64,000 bases of DNA from Oscillospiraceae bacterium. GTDB lineage: Bacteria > Bacillota_A > Clostridia > Oscillospirales > WRJC01. Shown piece by piece: positions 16,903-25,475 of this stretch. A model generated the notes under the pieces. It did not search any database. It had not been told where the DNA came from and saw only the letters and a program-made list of their open reading frames with translations. The stretch covers positions 15,282 to 79,281 of the forward strand of contig WRJC01000013.1 in assembly GCA_009782405.1 (NCBI GenBank), in the 5' to 3' direction. Position numbers and translations under genes: made by a program. Position 1 is the first letter of the stretch. Each line of letters starts with the position of its first letter.

Positions 16903-18039
16903 ATGAATGTATTGCTGTTTGGGGCCGGCGCTTCGGGCAGGGGGCACCTCACCCCGAGGATGCTCGATTTTTGCGAATGCCGCATCACATACGTTGAAAG
17001 GGACATGGAACTCATAAACAGACTCAAAGGCCGCTCTTTTGAAGTGGTGCAGATAAATATGAACGGAGAAAAGCGCATTTGCGAGGTGAGCGGTTATGAA
17101 ATGGCGCATACCGGCGAACAGGACAAGATAAACCGCGCCTTTGCGGAAGCCGATCTTGTTCTAAGCTGCGTCATTGCGGAAAATTTGGGGGATGTCGCGG
17201 CAAATATAGCGGCGGCAATCAAAAAATCGCAGCTCTCGGCGATAGGAAAAAAACAAAATATCGTCGCCTGCGAAAATTTGAACCATGCTTCATCCTTGCT
17301 TGAAAAACTCGTATATGGCAATCTGGACCCCGAATCGGCGGAATATTGCAAAACCCATATCGCTTTCCCCGACGCCATAATTTCGCGCGTAGTGCCTTTG
17401 CCGGAAAATCCGTATAGGATAATATGCGAAGATTACAACGAATGGTACGCAGACGAAAAAAAATGGGCGGGCAAAGCCTCCGACTTCCCTTTCATCGAGG
17501 TTTCAAGCAACCTCGACGCGCTTTTGGAGCGCAAGCTTTGGATACACAACGGCGGGCACGCCACGCTCGGATATGCGGCGCACAAAAAAAAATGCAAATA
17601 TATCCACGAAGCTTTGCGCGATCCGCAGATTGCGGAATTTACTTCGGGGGTCATGCATGAAATAGGAGATTGCGTAATACATAAGCATGGCTTTTGCGAA
17701 AAGTCGATAAGGGAATACGAGGCCGAGCTCGGCCGCAGGGGCGCAATCGAGGAAATGAGGGACGAAGTGCGCCGCGTGGTGCGCGACCCGATACGAAAAC
17801 TCGGGCTCGGAGACAGGATCATGGGCCCGCTTGTATATGCATATGAAAACGGCCTCGAATATGGCGGTCTTGCGAAATCTGTGGCAAATGTGCTGTGCTA
17901 CCATGATTGCGGCGATGCGGAATCGGCCGAAATGAAAAAGACGATTGAGACGCGCGGAGTCCCGTATTTTTTGGAAAACAGGCTAAAACTCGGGGGATAT
18001 CCCGAATTGACGGCTAAAATAACGGATTTGAGCCTATGA
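16903..18039 (+). CDS. Mannitol-1-phosphate 5-dehydrogenase-like polyol dehydrogenase
   Basis: A 378-residue member of the long-chain polyol dehydrogenase family: Rossmann motif GAGASGRGH (7-15), and the family active-site pattern K211-x4-N216-x2-H219 in RKLWIHNGGHATLGY. The size and lack of a large insertion fit the MtlD branch, which interconverts hexitol phosphate and ketose phosphate with NAD. It differs from classic MtlD enough that the substrate is open. No mannitol PTS genes are near; it is coupled by an ATGA overlap to an SLH surface protein, and divergent from a sugar-binding lipoprotein operon. Confidence 0.82.
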   Translation: MNVLLFGAGASGRGHLTPRMLDFCECRITYVERDMELINRLKGRSFEVVQINMNGEKRICEVSGYEMAHTGEQDKINRAFAEADLVLSCVIAENLGDVAANIAAAIKKSQLSAIGKKQNIVACENLNHASSLLEKLVYGNLDPESAEYCKTHIAFPDAIISRVVPLPENPYRIICEDYNEWYADEKKWAGKASDFPFIEVSSNLDALLERKLWIHNGGHATLGYAAHKKKCKYIHEALRDPQIAEFTSGVMHEIGDCVIHKHGFCEKSIREYEAELGRRGAIEEMRDEVRRVVRDPIRKLGLGDRIMGPLVYAYENGLEYGGLAKSVANVLCYHDCGDAESAEMKKTIETRGVPYFLENRLKLGGYPELTAKITDLSL

Positions 18040-19820
18040 GAAAAACAATTGTTTTGTCGCTGGTTGCAGCGCTCCTTTTTTCGCCGCCCGCATCGGTTTT
18101 CGCATCGGATGAAAACGGCTCAACCGTAAAATGGCATGACGTCGCGACTGCGTTCTACAGCGACGACGAACCGGAAAATTACGGGGGTTTTGACAACGGC
18201 AGCCAGACAATCCGCATAGGAAAAACAAATAGCGGCGGCGATAATTTCGCATTTGTGCGTTCGCCTCTCGGCGGCGATTTTTTTGCCGGCGAAATCATCG
18301 GCGCGAAGCTGTTTCTCAAAACCGTGCGGGGCAAATCGCCCGGAAAACTCCGCATGGGAATGGTGAGCGGGTATTGGAGCCGGACCGCCGCGACAAACTG
18401 CGAAAAGGCGAAATCCCTTGTGGATTTCGCAAATTTGGCGGTCACGGAGGTGCGGCATGAAGCCGGCGGCTGGGTCAGCGTGGACATAACCGAAATGTTG
18501 AAAACTTGGCTGCGGGGCGACGCGCGAAACGCCGGGCTTGCGCTCTTCGGAATGGACGGCGAAGAACACGGGACGTTTGTTTCCGGCGAAACATTGCAAA
18601 AAACGGAAGCGCCGTACATCGAAGTGACCGGCAAAATCGGTTCCCGCCCGTCAGGATATGGGAAATTCGAGTACAGCCGGCAACCGACGGAAGGCTCGAT
18701 ATATCCCGGAGGGGGAAATTGCCTCGCTTACGCGCTGCGGGACAACATCCCAGTCGCAGGCGAAAACTTGGGCATCAGAAATGAAGAAGTGAACCGTATT
18801 TATCAAAAATCCGGCGAGGACGGAGTTGCCGAATACATATCGGCACTGTTCGAAGAATATGTGGAAAAATACCGGGGGGAATTATGCATTTCAAATTTTC
18901 GGAGAATTGACGATTTCAATTCGGCGATCGACCCCGCCCTTGAATATCGGGTCGCCTTGCGCGTGGGCTGCGACCCCGACCACCCGATGTCGCTTGGCTC
19001 CCGCAATTATGATTTTCACTTTTGGGCGCAAATCGGCGACGGGAGATGGGCGCAAAAATTTTCGGGCGCGCAATCGCAAATTGTCCCGCACTCGGCTTCT
19101 CTTTCGCCCGGAGAATATGCGTGGGACATAGGTGACCAATGGCTCACCCAAAACTCATATGGCTTCTACAGCAGCAAAGTGGTCTATTACGCCGTCGCAA
19201 AAAATACAAATGAATTCACCGAACATAGAAAAAGCCCGTTTGAAGATACGGACATATACATATGGCTGCACGGCGGCGTGGATTATGCATTTTCCAACGG
19301 TTTGATGTCGGCTGTGAGCACAAAACCCATGCTTTTCGGCCCCGATTTGCCTTTGACGCGGGGCATGGCGGCAGAGGCGCTGTATAAATACCACATGAAA
19401 AACGGGAGCTTTGGCGATGACGCGGGCCTATCGGCAGAAAGCGGATTGTTTTCCGACGTTCCGGAAGGAACGGAATATTATCTGCCGGCGAAATGGGCGG
19501 CGGAAAACGGCATAGCCGCAGGTTACGGAAATGGCGCCTTCGGGCCGGGCGACACAATAACCCGGGAGCAGCTGGCAGCCATGTTTTTAAATTACGAGCG
19601 GTTTTCCGGCAATATTCCGCCTGACGGACATTATTTGGCTGCGGAATTTGAATTTTCCGATGCGGGAAAAATAAGCGGCTGGGCGAGGGAAGCGGCGAAA
19701 AAATTGGTCAGGCAGGGGATTTTGCGCGCGGACGGCGATTTATTCGAACCGAAAAAGGCGATGACGCGAGTAGAATTTGCCGAAATGCTGTGGCTTTTCA
19801 ATTACTTTTTGCAATTATGA
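18036..19820 (+). CDS. Secreted SLH-domain protein with DNRLRE-like and Cys/His-containing domains
   Basis: A 594-residue surface protein: signal peptide 1-23 (VFA cut), then a DNRLRE/disaggregatase-related beta domain at about 28-198 (TVKWHDVATAFYSDD, WVSVDITEMLKTWLRG, GLALFGM). A middle domain at 205-400 has GGNCLAYAL (Cys229), DHPMSLGSRNYDFHFWAQ (His328) and IGDGRWAQKFSG, a spacing that suggests a papain-like cysteine peptidase. Three S-layer homology units follow at about 405-455, 470-520 and 538-590 (DTITREQLAAMFLNY; AMTRVEFAEMLWLF), which would anchor it to the cell wall. It overlaps the dehydrogenase gene by 4 bases. The peptidase reading is inference. Confidence 0.8.
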   Translation: MRKTIVLSLVAALLFSPPASVFASDENGSTVKWHDVATAFYSDDEPENYGGFDNGSQTIRIGKTNSGGDNFAFVRSPLGGDFFAGEIIGAKLFLKTVRGKSPGKLRMGMVSGYWSRTAATNCEKAKSLVDFANLAVTEVRHEAGGWVSVDITEMLKTWLRGDARNAGLALFGMDGEEHGTFVSGETLQKTEAPYIEVTGKIGSRPSGYGKFEYSRQPTEGSIYPGGGNCLAYALRDNIPVAGENLGIRNEEVNRIYQKSGEDGVAEYISALFEEYVEKYRGELCISNFRRIDDFNSAIDPALEYRVALRVGCDPDHPMSLGSRNYDFHFWAQIGDGRWAQKFSGAQSQIVPHSASLSPGEYAWDIGDQWLTQNSYGFYSSKVVYYAVAKNTNEFTEHRKSPFEDTDIYIWLHGGVDYAFSNGLMSAVSTKPMLFGPDLPLTRGMAAEALYKYHMKNGSFGDDAGLSAESGLFSDVPEGTEYYLPAKWAAENGIAAGYGNGAFGPGDTITREQLAAMFLNYERFSGNIPPDGHYLAAEFEFSDAGKISGWAREAAKKLVRQGILRADGDLFEPKKAMTRVEFAEMLWLFNYFLQL

Positions 19821-19883
19821 CTTGATTCTGTCGCCCGATATTGCAAATATTGCGGCATTAAAACAAATATTTTAAATTTTCGC

Positions 19884-19913
19884 TTGCAATTTTGCGCCGC
19901 TTTGTGGTACAAT
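19884..19913 (+). promoter_or_regulatory. Promoter of the DUF2961 gene
   Basis: TTGCAA (19884-19889), 18 bases, TACAAT (19908-19913), about 44 bases before the ATG at 19957, which has the ribosome site GAGAGG. Confidence 0.7.
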
Positions 19914-19956
19914 GTTGTAAGATAGAATATTATTTAACTAAAGAGAGGTAATTTTC

Positions 19957-20994
19957 ATGTTTTCAAACCTTGAATCCATCGGCCTTTTGTCAAATGCCAA
20001 AACGCGCTCCATTTCGGCGGAAAATCCGAACGGCGCGAAAAGCGGCGGGGCAAAGGTTTCCCCGGATGCAAACAATGCGGGAAGCGCGCTCGGCAAAGGC
20101 TGGAAAATCCGCCCCTGCATAACCCTCCCCAAAAAATCCGTAGTCACCCTCGCGGAAATCGAGGGGCCCGGTTCTGTGACTCACATATGGATAACCGTCG
20201 GGGAAATTGCCTACCGCAACTGCGTTATCCGGATGTACTGGGACGGGGAAGACGACCCTTCCGTAGAAGTCCCCGTGGGGGATTTTTTTTGCTGCGGCCA
20301 CGCGCTGCGGGCAAAGATAAATTCCCTGCCCATTTCCGTGAACCCTTCGGGCGGTTTCAACAGCTATTTTCCCATGTCGTTTAGAAAATCCTGCAAAATA
20401 ACGGTCGAAAACTGCCATACTGAGGACATAGGCGGCTTTTTCTACCAGTTTGACTATATGCTGTGCGACATACCCGAAAACATGGCGTATTTTCACGCCC
20501 AGTGGCGCCGCTCCATGACTTCGCGCGAATATCCGGAACATATAATCTTGGACAAAGTGCAGGGCCAAGGCCAATACGCCGGGGTCTATTTGGCTTGGGA
20601 GCAGCTATCCAACGGCTGGTGGGGAGAAGGCGAACTCAAATGCTACATTGACGGCGACAGCGAAGACCCCACATACTGCGGAACCGGCACCGAGGACTAT
20701 TTCGGCGGAGCCTGGGGTTTCGGGGACACGTTCACCACCCCGTTTTTAGGTTATCCGCTTTGGAGAAGGGAAGCGGGCGAAATACCGAAACACGGTCTGT
20801 ACAGGTTTCACATAATGGATCCGGTAAGGTTTGAAAAAGACATAAAAATCACGATACAGGCACTCGGCTGGTATCCCAACGGAAAATTCGAGCCGCTGAC
20901 GGACGATATCGCCTCGACGGCGTATTGGTACCAAACCCACCCGCATGCGAAATTCCCCGAATTTCCGCCGGTAGAGGCGAGATTTGCAAGATAG
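19957..20994 (+). CDS. DUF2961 / GH172-type glycoside hydrolase
   Basis: A 345-residue protein with the DUF2961 layout, a double jelly roll: EIEGPGSVTHIWIT (68-80), PVGDFFCCGHA (106-115), FNSYFPMSF, WGEGELKCYIDGDSEDP (222-238) and GTGTEDYFGGAWGF (242-255). DUF2961 is now family GH172, which includes difructose-anhydride-forming fructosidases and arabinofuranosidases; the two acidic clusters match where the catalytic Glu residues would lie. No signal peptide, so probably cytoplasmic. It is followed after 12 bases by glyA and may share its transcript, though no functional link is evident. Confidence 0.88.
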   Translation: MFSNLESIGLLSNAKTRSISAENPNGAKSGGAKVSPDANNAGSALGKGWKIRPCITLPKKSVVTLAEIEGPGSVTHIWITVGEIAYRNCVIRMYWDGEDDPSVEVPVGDFFCCGHALRAKINSLPISVNPSGGFNSYFPMSFRKSCKITVENCHTEDIGGFFYQFDYMLCDIPENMAYFHAQWRRSMTSREYPEHIILDKVQGQGQYAGVYLAWEQLSNGWWGEGELKCYIDGDSEDPTYCGTGTEDYFGGAWGFGDTFTTPFLGYPLWRREAGEIPKHGLYRFHIMDPVRFEKDIKITIQALGWYPNGKFEPLTDDIASTAYWYQTHPHAKFPEFPPVEARFAR

Positions 20995-21006
20995 GAGGAT
21001 TGGGAT

Positions 21007-22260
21007 ATGAATTATGTTGAAAACAACCTCGACTTCATCGCTTCGTTCGACCCGGAACTCGCAGGGCTGGTAGGCAAGGAAGTCAAGCGTCAGCAGCGCA
21101 ATATAGAGCTCATCGCCTCTGAAAATTTCGTATCCCCTGCGGTACTCGCCGCAGCGGCCACCGTTTTGACCAACAAATATGCCGAGGGAATCCCCGGCAG
21201 GCGGTATTATGGAGGATGCGAGTGCGTGGACGAAGTGGAAAATTTGGCGATTGACCGGGCAAATAGGCTGTTTGGCTCAAACTTCGCCAATGTCCAGCCC
21301 CACAGCGGGGCGCAGGCCAACACCGCCGCATATGTGGCGCTTTTAAATCCGGGAGATACGGTGCTGGGAATGAATTTGGCGCAGGGCGGGCACCTTACCC
21401 ACGGAAGCCCCGTGAACATATCGGGGATGTACTATAATTTCGTGGCGTACGGGGTCGATGACGAAACGCACAAAATAGACTACGAAAAACTCGAAGCCTT
21501 GGCCCAAGAGCACAAGCCGAAGCTGATAATAGCGGGGGCTTCAGCCTACGCGCGCGCGATCGATTTCGAGCGTTTTGGGCAGATCGCAAAAAAATGCGGA
21601 GCTTTCCTGATGGTCGATATGGCGCATATCGCAGGGCTTGTCGCGGCGGGCTTGCACCAAAACCCCGTGCCCTATTCCGATATTGTCACCACCACCACGC
21701 ACAAAACCTTGAGAGGGCCCAGGGGCGGGCTGATACTTTCAAACGATCCGGAAATCGCCAAAAAGATAAACAAAGCGGTATGTCCCGGGGTGCAGGGCGG
21801 GCCGCTGATGCACATAATCGCGGCAAAAGCCGTGGGGCTGGGCGAAGCCCTAAAACCAGAGTTCAAAGTTTATCAGGGCAAAATAATTGAAAACGCGAAA
21901 GTTTTGGCCGAAAGCCTGATAAAAGAGGGATTTGATTTGGTTTCCGGGGGAACGGACAACCACTTGATGCTCGTAGATTTGAGAAACTTCAACATCACCG
22001 GCAAAGAAATGACCACGCGTCTGGATGAAGTTTACATAACCGTGAATTTCAACATGATACCCAACGACCCGCAAAAACCCCTTGTCACAAGCGGCATACG
22101 GGTCGGAACCCCCGCCGCCACCTCGAGAGGCTTTGCAGCCGGGGATATGCCGGAAATTGCAAAGCTGTTCCGCCTGGCCGCGTCCGACTTCGAAGCGAAA
22201 GCGGACTATATCAGGGGCGAAGTGAAAAAACTCTGCGAAAAATATCCGCTGTATGAATAA
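21007..22260 (+). CDS. glyA: Serine hydroxymethyltransferase
   Basis: This 417-residue PLP enzyme interconverts serine and glycine with tetrahydrofolate. It shows [40 protein letters not shown], and the PLP-lysine site [15 protein letters not shown]. The length is typical. A ribosome site (AGGAGG) precedes the ATG. The end overlaps nth by 8 bases, and glyA-nth-thiI-cinA read as one housekeeping operon. Confidence 0.97.
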   Translation: MNYVENNLDFIASFDPELAGLVGKEVKRQQRNIELIASENFVSPAVLAAAATVLTNKYAEGIPGRRYYGGCECVDEVENLAIDRANRLFGSNFANVQPHSGAQANTAAYVALLNPGDTVLGMNLAQGGHLTHGSPVNISGMYYNFVAYGVDDETHKIDYEKLEALAQEHKPKLIIAGASAYARAIDFERFGQIAKKCGAFLMVDMAHIAGLVAAGLHQNPVPYSDIVTTTTHKTLRGPRGGLILSNDPEIAKKINKAVCPGVQGGPLMHIIAAKAVGLGEALKPEFKVYQGKIIENAKVLAESLIKEGFDLVSGGTDNHLMLVDLRNFNITGKEMTTRLDEVYITVNFNMIPNDPQKPLVTSGIRVGTPAATSRGFAAGDMPEIAKLFRLAASDFEAKADYIRGEVKKLCEKYPLYE

Positions 22261-22882
22261 TGCAAAGCAAAAGACCAATGCGATAATTGGACGCCTCAAA
22301 GAAAAATATCCCAACAGCGCGTGCGCCCTCGAATTCGGAACGGATGCATTCAGACTCTTGGTTATGGCCCGGCTTTCGGCGCAGTGCACCGACGCGAGGG
22401 TAAACATAGTCGCCAAGGATTTGTTTTCGCGTTTTCCGTCGATTGAGGATTTTGCGGGAGCCGAGCCTGAAGAACTTGAAAAAGCGATATTTTCATGCGG
22501 GTTGTACAAAACAAAGGCTCGCAACATAATAGATATGTGCAAAATGCTGTTGGCGGACTTCGATTCAAAAGTGCCCGGAGAAATGGAGGATTTGCTGAAA
22601 CTTCCGGGGATCGGGCGCAAAATCGCGAATCTGGTTTTGGGCGATATATTCGGCAAGCCGGCGATAGTCGCGGACACGCATTGCATCAGGATCGCAAACC
22701 GGCTCGGGCTTTGCGACAGCTTGAACCCCGACAAAGTGGAAATTCAACTCGCGAAAATTGTCCCACCGGAAGAATCGGGCGATTTTTGCCACAGATTGGT
22801 TTTTTTCGGGAGGGAATGCTGCAAGGCCCGCAATCCGGATTGCGAAAATTGTTTTTTGAAGGATTTGTGCGATTATGCATGA
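22253..22882 (+). CDS. nth: Endonuclease III (DNA glycosylase/AP lyase)
   Basis: This 209-residue base-excision repair enzyme removes oxidised pyrimidines. It has the helix-hairpin-helix [16 protein letters not shown] with the catalytic Lys, [14 protein letters not shown] with the catalytic Asp, and the C-terminal [4Fe-4S] ligand pattern C-x6-C-x2-C-x5-C ([17 protein letters not shown]). Its start overlaps the end of glyA and its end overlaps thiI, each by 8 bases. Confidence 0.96.
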   Translation: MNNAKQKTNAIIGRLKEKYPNSACALEFGTDAFRLLVMARLSAQCTDARVNIVAKDLFSRFPSIEDFAGAEPEELEKAIFSCGLYKTKARNIIDMCKMLLADFDSKVPGEMEDLLKLPGIGRKIANLVLGDIFGKPAIVADTHCIRIANRLGLCDSLNPDKVEIQLAKIVPPEESGDFCHRLVFFGRECCKARNPDCENCFLKDLCDYA

Positions 22883-24068
22883 AACGAAAGTTTTGCTATT
22901 GAAATACGGAGAAATAGCGCTGAAAGGCTTGAACCGCCACAGCTTTGAAAAGCAGCTCGAAAAAAACATAATAGCCGCGATAAAAGGCTACAAAGCGGCA
23001 AACGGCGAAGAGCGGTATTTTTCCATAGAGCGCGAACAGTCCACAATGACCATAGAATGCCGCGACGAACATTTCGACATGGAAAAAATAGTCCCGGCGC
23101 TCTCGAAAGTTTTTGGGATAGCGGCGATAAACCTCGCGCTCAAAACGCAAAAAGATATAAACGAAATAAAGGAAGCCGCAAAAAAACATATATCCCCGAT
23201 GCTGAAAGGCAAAGGCAGCTTCGGGGTCTTCGCGAAGCGCTCAGACAAATCATTTCCCTTGAAGAGCCCCGAGATATCCGCGATTGTCGGGAATGCCCTG
23301 TTTTCCGAAAGCGGCGGCATAAATGTGGATCTGAAAAATCCGGAAGTGTGGGTAGGGGTGGAAATCAGGAGCAACGGCGCTTTCATCCACGCCTCGAACG
23401 CGAAATATCGCGGCGCGGGCGGAATGCCGGCAGGTTCGAGCGGAAGCGGGCTGCTTCTTTTGTCCGGGGGGATCGATTCTCCCGTGGCGGGATATATGAT
23501 GGCAAGGCGCGGCATGAGAATCACCGCGCTGCATTTTACCTCCGAACCTTACACTTCCGCAAGGGCCAAGGAAAAAGCGATCAGGCTGTCCGAAATTTTG
23601 GCGGAATACTGCGGCCCCGTAAAATTTTGCTCGGCGAATCTGTCTGAAATGCAGGAGAACATAAAAAAATGCTGCGATGCGGATTACGCCACTATTTTGC
23701 TCCGGCGTTTCATGGTGAAAATAGCGGAAAGCGCGGCGAAATCCGAAGCTTGCGACTGCCTTGTCACAGGGGAAGCTTTGGGGCAGGTGGCTTCGCAGAC
23801 AATCGAAGCGATAAAGGCGATATACGACGGGGTGCGTATTCCGGTGCTGCGCCCCTGCATAGGGCTCGACAAAGCCCAGATAATAGAAATCGCCGAAAAA
23901 ATCGGCACATACGAAACCTCCGTCGAACCCTATGAAGACTGCTGCTCCATTTTCGCCCCGCGCCACCCCGTGACCAAGCCCAAACTCGAAAAGGTGCAAA
24001 AAGAAGAAGCCAGGATTGCCGACGCAGAGGGACTGTTCGAGCGCGCGCTGGCGCAGGCGCAAAAATAA
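22875..24068 (+). CDS. thiI: tRNA 4-thiouridine synthase ThiI, short form
   Basis: A 397-residue protein: NFLD/THUMP region (1-165, KYGEIALKGLNR at the start) and PP-loop ATPase domain (SGGIDSP, 197-203; LVTGEALGQVASQT; YEDCCSIFAP). ThiI uses ATP and persulfide sulfur to thiolate U8 of tRNA. The rhodanese domain of the E. coli protein is absent, as in many Gram-positive bacteria, which rely on a separate cysteine desulfurase; none is in the window. Cys residues in YEDCCSIF may take part in sulfur transfer. It is fourth from the start of the DUF2961-glyA run. Confidence 0.95.
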   Translation: MHETKVLLLKYGEIALKGLNRHSFEKQLEKNIIAAIKGYKAANGEERYFSIEREQSTMTIECRDEHFDMEKIVPALSKVFGIAAINLALKTQKDINEIKEAAKKHISPMLKGKGSFGVFAKRSDKSFPLKSPEISAIVGNALFSESGGINVDLKNPEVWVGVEIRSNGAFIHASNAKYRGAGGMPAGSSGSGLLLLSGGIDSPVAGYMMARRGMRITALHFTSEPYTSARAKEKAIRLSEILAEYCGPVKFCSANLSEMQENIKKCCDADYATILLRRFMVKIAESAAKSEACDCLVTGEALGQVASQTIEAIKAIYDGVRIPVLRPCIGLDKAQIIEIAEKIGTYETSVEPYEDCCSIFAPRHPVTKPKLEKVQKEEARIADAEGLFERALAQAQK

Positions 24069-24097
24069 CGGAAAACAAAAAAAAGGGGAAAATATAT

Positions 24098-25360
24098 ATG
24101 GTCGCTGAAATTTTGTGCGTGGGAACCGAACTGCTGCTTGGCAGCATTGTAAACACGAATGCGGCTTTTCTCGGCCGCGAACTCGCTTCAATTGGAATAT
24201 TCGCCTATCATCAGTCGGTGGTCGGCGACAACGCGGGCCGGTTGAAAGAATGCCTCGCAGTTTCCCTTTCGCGTTCGGACATAGTGATAATCACGGGGGG
24301 GCTGGGGCCGACATACGACGACTTGACGAAGGAAACCGTAGCCGATTATTTCGGGCTGAAAATGGAGATGCACGAACCTTCATTGGAAAGGCTCAAAAAG
24401 TTTTTCGCGCAGTTTGGCCGCGAAATGACTCCAAACAATTCCAAGCAGGCGATGATGCCAAAAGGCTGCAGGGTATTCCAAAACAACTACGGCACAGCTC
24501 CCGGGCTCGCAGTCGAGGATAAAAACAAAACCGTGGTGATGCTTCCGGGGCCGCCGAGGGAAATGGAACCCATGTACCGCGAAGAAGTAAAGCCTTTTTT
24601 CGCAAAAAAACAAAACGGCAATATTTTGGTTTCAAAAACGCTGCATATCTTCGGCATGGGCGAATCGCAAGTGGAACACAAACTTGCCGAAATGATGCGA
24701 AGCTCGACGAACCCCACAATAGCGCCCTACGCAAAAGAGGGCGAAGTGGAACTTCGCATAACCGCTTCCGGCCAAGATGAAAGGGAATGCTTGGGGCAAA
24801 TAGGCCCCGCAATCGAAAAAATAAAAGGCGAAATCGGCGCTTTCATCTACGGCATAGATGCAAAATCGCTGCAAAATGCTGTGGTGGGAAAATTGCGCGA
24901 AAAAAATCTCACTCTCGCAACTGCGGAATCTTGCACAGGCGGCCTTGTCGCGAAGAGAATCACGGAAATCGCAGGCTGTTCGGAGGTTTACCTCGGAGGG
25001 ATCGTCTCCTATGCCAACAGCGTGAAGATAGATCAATTGGGCGTGAGCGAAGAAACCATCGCCCAATACGGCGCAGTCAGCGAACAAACTGCGCTCGAGA
25101 TGTGCAGGTGCGCGGCAAAAAATTTGCGTGCCGACATCGGGGTATCCACCACCGGGATAGCGGGCCCCGGCGGAGGCACGGGGGAAAAGCCGGTGGGTCT
25201 TGTCTATGTGGGCGTGTATTTCAAAAACAAAGAAACCGGCGAAACCACGCACCGCGCGGTCAAGTTGAATTTGGCGAGGCATATGTACAAAGACGAGCGC
25301 GAAATGATACGCTATATGGCTTCTTCGAACGCGCTTTTCGAGGTATTGAAATTGCTTTGA
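24098..25360 (+). CDS. cinA: CinA family protein (nicotinamide-nucleotide amidohydrolase / ADP-ribose pyrophosphatase type)
   Basis: 420 residues, the full two-domain CinA. The N-terminal MoCF-like domain (1-170) has EILCVGTELLLGSIVNTN, VVGDNAGRL, ITGGLGPTYDDLTKE and MLPGPPREMEPM. The C-terminal amidohydrolase (about 258-415) has LATAESCTGGLVAKRI, SYANSVKIDQLGV and GIAGPGGGTGEKPVGLVYVG. The domain pair acts in pyridine-nucleotide recycling; its link to competence is historical. It begins 29 bases after thiI with an AAGGGG ribosome site. Confidence 0.95.
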   Translation: MVAEILCVGTELLLGSIVNTNAAFLGRELASIGIFAYHQSVVGDNAGRLKECLAVSLSRSDIVIITGGLGPTYDDLTKETVADYFGLKMEMHEPSLERLKKFFAQFGREMTPNNSKQAMMPKGCRVFQNNYGTAPGLAVEDKNKTVVMLPGPPREMEPMYREEVKPFFAKKQNGNILVSKTLHIFGMGESQVEHKLAEMMRSSTNPTIAPYAKEGEVELRITASGQDERECLGQIGPAIEKIKGEIGAFIYGIDAKSLQNAVVGKLREKNLTLATAESCTGGLVAKRITEIAGCSEVYLGGIVSYANSVKIDQLGVSEETIAQYGAVSEQTALEMCRCAAKNLRADIGVSTTGIAGPGGGTGEKPVGLVYVGVYFKNKETGETTHRAVKLNLARHMYKDEREMIRYMASSNALFEVLKLL

Positions 25361-25410
25361 TATTTTAAATTTTTTGTAAAATTTGTGCATTATCGCGCAA
25401 ATCTACAATT

Positions 25411-25424
25411 TTTTATGGTATAAT
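25411..25424 (+). promoter_or_regulatory. ppdK promoter, extended -10 type
   Basis: TATGGTATAAT has the TGn extension directly before TATAAT (25419-25424). The -35 region is poor. The ribosome site AGGAGG lies before the ATG at 25476. Confidence 0.6.
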
Positions 25425-25475
25425 GACTTGTTAAATCAATAAATCAAATATTATTCAGGAGGAAAAAAGCGTTAT

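Noticed and set aside
23250..24191. Open minus-strand frame of 313 codons
   Set aside because: Antisense shadow of thiI with aromatic and Cys-rich, non-family sequence.
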